The notes under the pieces were generated by a model, which was not told the origin of the DNA, ran no database searches, and saw only the letters and a list, made by a program, of their open reading frames with translations. From assembly GCA_005885085.1 (NCBI GenBank), contig VAXY01000160.1, positions 1 through 6,064 on the forward strand: a DNA stretch of 6,064 nucleotides, written 5' to 3'. This DNA is from Actinomycetota bacterium (GTDB taxonomy: Bacteria; Actinomycetota; Thermoleophilia; Gaiellales; Gaiellaceae). The stretch's first letter is position 1. Every line of letters starts with the position of its first letter. Shown piece by piece: positions 1 through 6,064 of this stretch. The position numbers and the translations under genes are program-made.

Positions 1-1
1 C

Positions 2-696
2 GAGCTCCTCCGGCGCGACGGCTGGACCGAGTTCGCGCACCTCTTCGGCTCAGTCTTCGCGGACGCCGCGAACACCCTCGACCCGCGCATGAACGCCGAG
101 ACCTTTACGCACAAGTTCGGCACCGACTTCTGGTCGTGGCTCGCGGCCAACCCCGAGGAGCGCACCGCGTTCGACGCCGCGATGGCCGCCGGCAAGGAAC
201 GAGGCGCCGACCGGCTGGCCCAGCTGGACTGGCGCGCGGACGAGACGGTGGTCGACATCGGCGGGGGCAACGGCGCGCTCCTCCGCGAATTGATCCAGCG
301 GCGGCCGGAGCTCCACGGGACCGTGTTCGACCTGCCCGAGACGGTCCGGGACGAGACCGGCCTCGGCGAACGGATCGAGTTCGTGGCCGGAAGCTTCTTC
401 GACGCGGTGCCGGCTGGCGACGCGTACCTCCTGTCGGCCATCCTCCACGACTGGAGCGACGAGCGCGCGGGCGCGATCCTCCGCACGATCCGCTCGGCCG
501 CGCCGCCGGAAGCGCGCCTGTTCGTGCTGGAAACGGTGATCACGCCCGGCAACGAGCCGCACGGGTCAAAATGGCTCGATCTGCTGATGCTCGTGCTCGC
601 CGGCGGTCGGGAGCGAACGGAACAGGAGTGGCGCAGGTTGATCGAGGGCGCCGGCTTCCAGGTCGAAAGTGTCGAGGACGGGCTGATCCAGGCACG

Positions 697-706
<10 letters not shown>
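2..706 (+). CDS. SAM-dependent O-methyltransferase, 3' portion (5' end outside window)
   Basis: The frame is open from the left edge, so the N-terminus (normally a winged-helix dimerisation domain) is missing and 234 residues are visible. An internal ATG at 89 is unlikely to be the start because family-like sequence continues upstream of it. The Rossmann motif I, VVDIGGGNG, lies at 248-274 and binds S-adenosylmethionine. It is followed by an acidic FDLPETV strand and by RIEFVAGSFFD. HDWSDE at 446-463 carries the His that acts as catalytic base in the plant caffeate/hydroxyindole O-methyltransferase-like family (Methyltransf_2). The C-terminus, with ETVI, LDLLML and an EW..L...AGF element, is also typical. 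The family methylates hydroxyl groups on aromatic or polyketide-like small molecules in the cytoplasm; the substrate cannot be told from this sequence. Its stop overlaps the selB start by 10 nt, which suggests co-transcription. The family call is firm; the substrate is unknown. Confidence 0.9.
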
Positions 707-2325
<1,619 letters not shown>

Positions 2326-2371
2326 GCGTGGCGTAAGTCCTCTACTGCGGAAAGGCGGCACCACAATGGCA

Positions 2372-2412
2372 GAAGCGTTGAAGCGAAAGCTTCGCGGCTT
2401 CCCGACCGGGAA
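2372..2412. terminator. Tandem hairpins in the convergent selB/nitrilase gap (possible bidirectional terminator)
   Basis: The 89-nt gap between the two convergent stops (2326-2414) contains a hairpin with arms 2372-2384 and 2389-2401. Its outer and inner 5-bp GAAGC/GCTTC blocks are separated by a small internal loop and capped by a GAAA tetraloop closed by C-G. A second hairpin follows directly: TTCCC (2399-2403) pairs with GGGAA (2408-2412). The two overlap by three bases, so they would compete. No T-run follows on either strand, so this is not a classical intrinsic terminator. In high-GC actinobacteria, hairpins without a T-tract between convergent genes are often proposed as terminators. 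That role is inferred here from position and structure only. Confidence 0.35.
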
Positions 2413-2414
2413 TC

Positions 2415-3317
2415 TCAGCCTGCGGATCGGCTCGTAGTCAGCCCGAAGCGAAAGACGTCCGGCCGGTGATAGTGACCGGCCGGGTCGAAGCGCTGGCGGG
2501 CCTGATACAGCCGGAACGGATCGAGGTCGGCATACAGGACGCCCTCCTCGTCCCACAGCGGCCCGGCGAGATAGCTCCCGTCCGGCGCGAGAATGGCGGA
2601 ACCGCCCCTCCCCATCACCTCGTCGCCTTCAGCTAGCCGGATCTCCTCCGGGTAGCTGGAGGCTCGCTGAAAGACGCAACAGCTGAGCACGAACGCGCGC
2701 GACTCACGCGCGATGTGCCGGATCGAGTCATGCCACGCCTCACTGTCGTCGGCGGTTGGGGCGAGATAGATCTCGACACCGCCTTCGTAGAGGGCAAAGC
2801 GGGCGAGCGGCATCAGGTTCTCCCAGCAGATGAGGCCGCCGACGGCGCCGATCTCGGTCTTCACCGGCTCGAGCCCCTGCCCGTCGCCGAGGCCCCAGAC
2901 GAGGCGTTCGTGGTTCGTGGGCATCAGCTTCCGGTGGTGCAGCGCGAGCTCGCCCTGCGGCGAGTAGAGGAGCAGCGAGTTGTAGATCGTCCCGCGCTCG
3001 AGCTCGTTGGCTCCGACCGCAAGCCAGAGTGAGTGCGCTTTCGCGATCGCGGCGAGCCGGTCCGAGTCGGGTCCTGGGACGGCGACCGATTCCTGCGCGA
3101 GCCTCGCCCACACATCCGTCGCGTCGGCCCACCCGGCCAGGTACCGGGCCCACCGGTTGGACGGATAGACCGGGATGAACGCCTCGGGAAAGAGCGCCAG
3201 CCGCGCGCCGTTGCGCGCAATCTCCGCGGCGATGCTTTCGATCTTGTCGATCGTGCCCGCCCGGTCGAACGCAACCGACTCGGCCTGGATGCAGGCGACC
3301 TTGACGGCGCCGTCCAT
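2415..3317 (-). CDS. Nitrilase (carbon-nitrogen hydrolase superfamily, branch 1)
   Basis: The 300-residue product has the complete nitrilase triad: Glu45 in LFPEAFIPVYP, Lys130 in HHRKLMPTNHERLVWGLGDG and Cys164 in GGLICWENLMPL. The HERLVWGLGDG and CWEN contexts are those of true nitrilases, which convert organic nitriles to carboxylate plus ammonia, and of the related cyanide hydratases. N-carbamoylases and amidases of the superfamily have a different Cys context. IARESRAFVLSC and a PDGSYLAGPLWDEEGVLYADLD block complete the fold. The length is slightly below the usual 310-370 residues, and the enzyme should be cytosolic and oligomeric. Its ATG directly follows the TGA of the MOSC gene with no spacer and no Shine-Dalgarno sequence, so translation probably depends on reinitiation. 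A stable hairpin ends 5 nt before that stop codon. The gene is last in the minus-strand cluster, and its 3' end converges on selB. The family call is firm; the substrate is not known. Confidence 0.92.
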   Translation of the reverse strand: MDGAVKVACIQAESVAFDRAGTIDKIESIAAEIARNGARLALFPEAFIPVYPSNRWARYLAGWADATDVWARLAQESVAVPGPDSDRLAAIAKAHSLWLAVGANELERGTIYNSLLLYSPQGELALHHRKLMPTNHERLVWGLGDGQGLEPVKTEIGAVGGLICWENLMPLARFALYEGGVEIYLAPTADDSEAWHDSIRHIARESRAFVLSCCVFQRASSYPEEIRLAEGDEVMGRGGSAILAPDGSYLAGPLWDEEGVLYADLDPFRLYQARQRFDPAGHYHRPDVFRFGLTTSRSAG

Positions 3318-3767
3318 TCAGTCGTCGGGGACGACGGCGTCCCCGACGCTGATCTCGCCGTCGCTGAGGATGTCGGCGTTGAGACCGCCCCGGTGCGCCA
3401 GGCCCTTGACCACGCCCTCCTTCGTCATCGACTGCAGGTGCGCGCACGGCTCGCAGAGCTCGACGCCCTCGCACTCGACGTCGCCGACACGGAAGCGCTT
3501 GCCGACGAGCTCGTTGACGTCGATGCCACGCGTGACGACGTTGCGACGTGTCGCGCGCGCCTCGAGCGAGATTCCGTGCTCGCGCTCCAGCGCCTCCACC
3601 GCCTCGGCCGCGATCAGCGTGAGCGCCACGCCGGGCGGCGCCGCCTCGTCGTGGAAGTAGCGATTGCCCTCGAGCCCGCGCCCCGCGAGCGCACGCACCG
3701 ACTCGACGGGCTCCGGCAGCTCGCCGTGCTCGGGCGTGACGAAGATTCCTTCCACGCGGCCTGGCAT
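3318..3767 (-). CDS. MOSC domain-containing protein
   Basis: The 149-residue product is one stand-alone MOSC (molybdenum cofactor sulfurase C-terminal) domain. Visible features are the early GRGLEGNRYF element (29-38; the family has G..GD/NR at this point), RRNVVTRGIDVNELVGKRF (74-92), Cys105 and Cys108 in LCEPCAHLQ, RGGLNADIL (126-134) and the closing GEISVGDAV (137-145). MOSC proteins act in sulfur transfer to the molybdenum cofactor, or (YiiM/YcbX type) in reducing N-hydroxylated compounds; a conserved Cys is central. The ATG at 3767 gives a normal start for the domain. The frame stays open upstream, and an ATG at 3857 would add 30 residues. Those would be encoded by a palindromic intergenic element and look unlike protein, so the shorter form is preferred. 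The gene lies 104 nt downstream of hyuB and abuts the nitrilase (TGA then ATG). A function in the same catabolic cassette is inferred. Confidence 0.88.
   Translation of the reverse strand: MPGRVEGIFVTPEHGELPEPVESVRALAGRGLEGNRYFHDEAAPPGVALTLIAAEAVEALEREHGISLEARATRRNVVTRGIDVNELVGKRFRVGDVECEGVELCEPCAHLQSMTKEGVVKGLAHRGGLNADILSDGEISVGDAVVPDD
3323..3348 (-). promoter_or_regulatory. Perfect 11-bp stem-loop just upstream of the nitrilase start
   Basis: CGTCGGGGACG (3323-3333) and CGTCCCCGACG (3338-3348) are exact reverse complements separated by 4 nt. In the minus-strand mRNA this hairpin lies in the last codons of the MOSC gene. It ends 2 nt before the MOSC TGA (3320-3318) and 5 nt before the nitrilase ATG (3317-3315). 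It occupies the place where a Shine-Dalgarno sequence would be. It could force translation of the nitrilase to depend on ribosomes finishing the MOSC gene, or reduce downstream expression. The structure is seen in the sequence; the role is inferred. Shorter perfect hairpins arise here by composition alone, for example 8 bp at 4404-4423. Confidence 0.45.
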
Positions 3768-3777
3768 GCGTTCAAGC

Positions 3778-3875
3778 CTAGTGCCCCTGCCAGTGATGCT
3801 GCCGGGCGAGGATGGATTCTGGCGCCGCGTGATCGCGGGCCAGAAGCAGCCGTGCATTGCCGGGAGGGGCACTAG
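3778..3875. repeat. 98-bp imperfect palindromic element between hyuB and the MOSC gene
   Basis: The outer arms, 3778-3791 and 3862-3875, match as an inverted repeat over 14 bp with one mismatch (CTAGTGCCCCTGCC type). Inside, GCTGC (3798-3802) can pair with GCAGC (3846-3850). An apical hairpin pairs TTCTGGC (3817-3823) with GCCAGAA (3839-3845) and CCGCG (3825-3829) with CGCGG (3834-3838), with one bulged G and a TGAT loop. The element fills most of the 104-nt gap, and its right arm contains the hyuB TAG stop. It could be a REP/MITE-like interspersed repeat, or a processing or terminator structure in the operon mRNA. I see no second copy in this window, so membership of a repeat family is unproven. 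Confidence 0.55.
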
Positions 3876-5300
3876 CTTCCCCACCCGCCGCCGCCCGGCG
3901 TCTCGACGGTGATCACGTCGCCGGCGGCCAGGTCGCGCGTGACCTTCGCGGGCAGCCGCTCGCCGTTGAGCAGGTTGCGACCGGGCGAGCCGGGCGCGCC
4001 GCCGTGCTCGCCCTGCGGCGCGTGGGCTCGCCGCTCGCTGATGATCGACAGGCGGCAGTCCTCCAGGACCCGCAGGACGCGTGCAACCCCGTCGCCGCCG
4101 GGGTGCCGACCCGCGCCGCCGGAGCCGAGCCGCAACCCGTACCGCTCGACCCGCAGTGGGTACTGCAGCTCGAGCGCCTCGACCGGGGTGGAGAGAGTGT
4201 TCGACATCGCGACGTGCACCCCACTCGGACCGTCTGCGGTGGGACACGCGCCCTGGCCGCCGCCGATCGTTTCGTAGTACGTGAACTGGTCATTGCCGAG
4301 CGTGACGTTATTCATCGTTCCCTGCCCTTCCGCCGGGACGTCGATCGCCTCTCCGAATGCGCGCATCACTACGTCGACGATGCGCGAGGACGTCTCGACG
4401 TTGCCGGCGGCCACCGCCGCCGGAGGCCGCGCGTTGACGAGGCAGCCCTCCGGGGCCGTCACCGCGACGGGCGCGAACGCGCCACCGGAAGCCGGGACGT
4501 CGGGATCGACGAGCACGACAGTTGAGGTTGCCGTCGTGTTGCGGCGACGTCCCGGTGAAGTCGATCGCGATCGAGTCGCCCGCGATCGTGACGGTCGCGC
4601 GCAGCCGGAGCTCGCCCTCGATCGGCTCGAGCACGTCCGTGGCTTCGTAGCGGCCGTCGGGCAGGCGCGCGATCCCGGCCCGCATCGCGCGCTCCGAGTA
4701 GGCGTACAGCTCGTCCATCGCCGCCGTTACCTGATCGCGCCCGCGCTTGGCGGCCAACTCGGCGACGCGTCGTTCGGCGAGCTGGTGCGCCGCGAGCTGT
4801 GCGCGGAGGTCACCGCGACGCTCGTCCGGGTTGCGCATGCGCGCGATCAGCCGGGTGAGGAAGGGGTCGTCGAGGCGCGTCGGCGGGATCACGACACCTT
4901 CCTCCGCGAGCGTCCGGGAATCGGCCGGCATCGAGCCCGGCTCGCGCCCGCCGACGTCGGCATGGTGCGCGCGCGTGACCGCAAAACCGACCTGGGTTCG
5001 CGACACGAGCGTGATGTCCGGTAGATGCGTGCCGCCGGTGTAGGGATCGTTGACGGCCCAGACCTCGCCCGCGGCGGGATCGTGGGCCATCACGGCGGCG
5101 ACGGCGTCGGGCATCGCGCCGAGGTGGACGGGAATGTGCTCCGCCTGCGCGATCATGCGGCCGCGCTCGTCGAAGAGCGCCGTCGAGCAGTCGCGGCGCT
5201 CCTTGATGTTCGCGGAGAACGCCGAGCGCACGAGCACGGCGCCCATCTCCTCCGCGATCGCGCGTAGGAGGCTGCCGGTGATCTGGAGCTCGATCGTCAC
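3872..5300 (-). pseudogene. hyuB: Hydantoinase/oxoprolinase subunit B (HyuB), frameshifted with internal deletion
   Basis: This is the large B subunit of an ATP-dependent cyclic amide hydrolase (hydantoinase B/oxoprolinase family), the partner of HyuA. The N-terminal part is intact: IKERRD (32-37), AEHIPVHLGAMP (53-64), NDPYTGGTHLPD (84-95) and RAHHADVGG (110-118). It runs in frame to GNLNC, with Cys261 at 4520-4518. One base later (4517) the family sequence resumes in another frame with VLVDPDVPASGGAFAPV and continues for 214 residues to the TAG, including GTMNNVTLG, YYETIGGGQGA, SGGAGRHPGGDG and ETPGGGGWGS. In relatives about 14 residues (roughly PLAVTRSA...VVR) lie between these blocks, so about 41 nt appear to be missing, which breaks the frame. 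In the first frame translation would run on into arginine-rich nonsense to 4308. The GTG at 5300 overlaps the hyuA TGA as GTGA, a typical coupled start. A sequencing or assembly error is a real alternative to a true pseudogene. Confidence 0.85.
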
Positions 5301-6064
5301 GAGCGCGTGAGCCTCAGCATGCGACCATCCCGAACCCCCACCCACCCGGGGGGAATCCAGCAGGTGGCGCCGGGAAGCTCCAGGACGACAGGGCCGGTGA
5401 CCCCTGTCGGTGCGGCCGCGGGCAGCTCGAAGACGGGACCGCCGCGGACCTCCGCCGTGCGGACGGCGACGAGCTCGATCTCGCGGTCACGCTCGGCGAA
5501 GCCGTACTGCGCTTCGTGCGCACGGTGGAAGGCCTCGGCGAGATCGTGCTGCAGCGGCACGGACAGCTCGAACGATTGACCGGCGTAACGGAGCTCCGCC
5601 TCGCCTTCGGCCGGGAGCTCCCCTGCCTGCGCGAGCGGAAGGAGGTAGGAGCGCACGGAGTCGCGACGCTCGTCCGCCGCGACGAGCCCGAGCGCGGAGA
5701 GGACGCCGGCGATCTCCGGCACCAGCACGGTGCGCATGCCGAGCTCAGCGGCGAGCTGGCAGGCGTGCAGCGGGCCGGCGCCGCCGAACGCGACGAGCGC
5801 GAAGTCCGCAGGATCGTGACCCCGCTCGACCGAGACGACGCGCAGGGCACGCAGCATCTCCGCGTTCACGACCTCGACGACGGCCGCGGGGTCGATCCCC
5901 CCGAGCGCGCGCTCGGCAGCCGAGCGATCGAGCTCGACGCCGCCCGCGAGGCGTCCCGGCACGCGCCCGAGCAGCAGGTTCGCGTCTGTCACCGTCGGCT
6001 GCGTGCCGCCGCGGCCGTAACAGGCCGGCCCCGGATCGGCGCCCGCACTCTGCGGGCCGACGCG
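5297..6064 (-). CDS. hyuA: Hydantoinase/oxoprolinase subunit A (HyuA), C-terminal portion (5' end outside window)
   Basis: The frame is open through the right edge, leaving 255 C-terminal residues visible out of about 650-700 usual for the family. The first visible residues, RVGPQSAGADPGPACYGRGG and then PTVTDANLLLGR, are the hallmark of the hydantoinase A/oxoprolinase domain. NAEMLRALRVVSVERGHDP, then FGGAGPLHACQLAAELGM and PEIAGVLSALGLVAADERRD, follow; GGAGP is the conserved glycine-rich, ATP-related segment of this actin-like fold. LRYAGQSFELSVPL, AFHRAHEAQYGFA and a PPGWVG tail form the C-terminal region. With HyuB it would hydrolyse hydantoins, N-methylhydantoin or 5-oxoproline using ATP; the substrate cannot be assigned. 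Its TGA (5299-5297) overlaps the hyuB GTG by 4 nt, so it is first of the visible minus-strand genes. The promoter must lie beyond 6064 or further upstream. Confidence 0.93.
   Translation of the reverse strand, partial: RVGPQSAGADPGPACYGRGGTQPTVTDANLLLGRVPGRLAGGVELDRSAAERALGGIDPAAVVEVVNAEMLRALRVVSVERGHDPADFALVAFGGAGPLHACQLAAELGMRTVLVPEIAGVLSALGLVAADERRDSVRSYLLPLAQAGELPAEGEAELRYAGQSFELSVPLQHDLAEAFHRAHEAQYGFAERDREIELVAVRTAEVRGGPVFELPAAAPTGVTGPVVLELPGATCWIPPGWVGVRDGRMLRLTRS

Noticed and set aside
136..696. In-frame upstream extension of selB (open to at least position 136)
   Set aside because: The translation is arginine-rich and low in complexity, lies on top of the well-supported methyltransferase in another frame, and the SelB G1 motif fits a start at 697.
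2326..2414. Search for a tRNA-Sec gene next to selB
   Set aside because: No acceptor/T-arm pattern, no GGTTCGA-like T loop on either strand and no suitable TCA anticodon stem were found here.
2380..2454. Direct repeat of GAAGCGAAAG at 2380 and 2445
   Set aside because: Two 10-mers with no further shared flank; one belongs to a hairpin and the other to nitrilase coding sequence, so chance is the simpler explanation.
3033..3875. Long plus-strand frame opposite the nitrilase and MOSC genes
   Set aside because: It is an antisense shadow of two genes with clear family motifs and has no recognisable protein features.
3768..4247. Upstream extension of the MOSC reading frame to 4247, or to an ATG at 3857
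   Set aside because: It covers the palindromic element and then the hyuB 3' region in a shadow frame; the MOSC domain is complete from 3767.
4404..4423. Perfect 8-bp hairpin (CCGGCGGC / GCCGCCGG)
   Set aside because: It lies inside HyuB coding sequence for an alanine- and proline-rich stretch and is expected from GC-rich codons.
4308..4517. Continuation of the first HyuB frame past GNLNC to 4308
   Set aside because: The sequence becomes arginine- and glycine-rich with no family similarity, while clear HyuB sequence continues in the other frame.
5870..5935. Apparent short linker in HyuA (ALGGIDPAAVVEV) suggesting an in-frame deletion
   Set aside because: The frame is intact and flanking motifs are normal; linker length varies in the family, so there is no firm sign of damage.

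Overview
The window is about 6 kb of dense, very GC-rich bacterial sequence with short intergenic gaps and frequent stop/start overlaps. Codons strongly favour G or C in third position. Protein character and composition suggest a high-GC actinobacterium, possibly of the Thermoleophilia type. That assignment is inference from family memory only; no rRNA or marker gene is present.

Layout. Two plus-strand genes fill the left part: the 3' portion of a SAM-dependent O-methyltransferase (2-706, cut by the left edge), then a complete gene for SelB, the selenocysteine-specific elongation factor (697-2325), whose start overlaps the methyltransferase stop by 10 nt. A short convergent gap follows (2326-2414), holding two adjacent hairpins that could end transcription. 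The rest lies on the minus strand and reads right to left as one probable operon: the 3' portion of hydantoinase/oxoprolinase subunit A (5297-6064, cut by the right edge), subunit B (3872-5300, frameshifted), a small MOSC-domain protein (3318-3767) and a branch-1 nitrilase (2415-3317).

How the genes may work together. SelB delivers Sec-tRNA to in-frame UGA codons, so the organism probably makes selenoproteins. No selA, selD, tRNA-Sec or obvious selenoprotein is visible here. The minus-strand set looks like a catabolic cassette for nitrogenous compounds. HyuA/HyuB would open a cyclic amide (hydantoin, N-methylhydantoin or 5-oxoproline type) at the cost of ATP. The nitrilase would hydrolyse a C-N triple bond. 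The MOSC protein may handle a sulfur- or molybdenum-dependent step, or an N-hydroxylated substrate. The shared pathway is inferred from gene order only.

Main oddities. HyuB has lost about 14 conserved residues and changes frame at about 4517, so it is either a pseudogene or a sequence error. A 98-bp imperfect palindrome fills most of the HyuB-MOSC gap. A perfect 11-bp hairpin sits at the end of the MOSC gene, just before a TGA-ATG junction with the nitrilase. I found no CRISPR array, insertion sequence, tRNA or rRNA gene. I found no system that I can call clearly new; the strongest leads are the palindromic element and the gene grouping.
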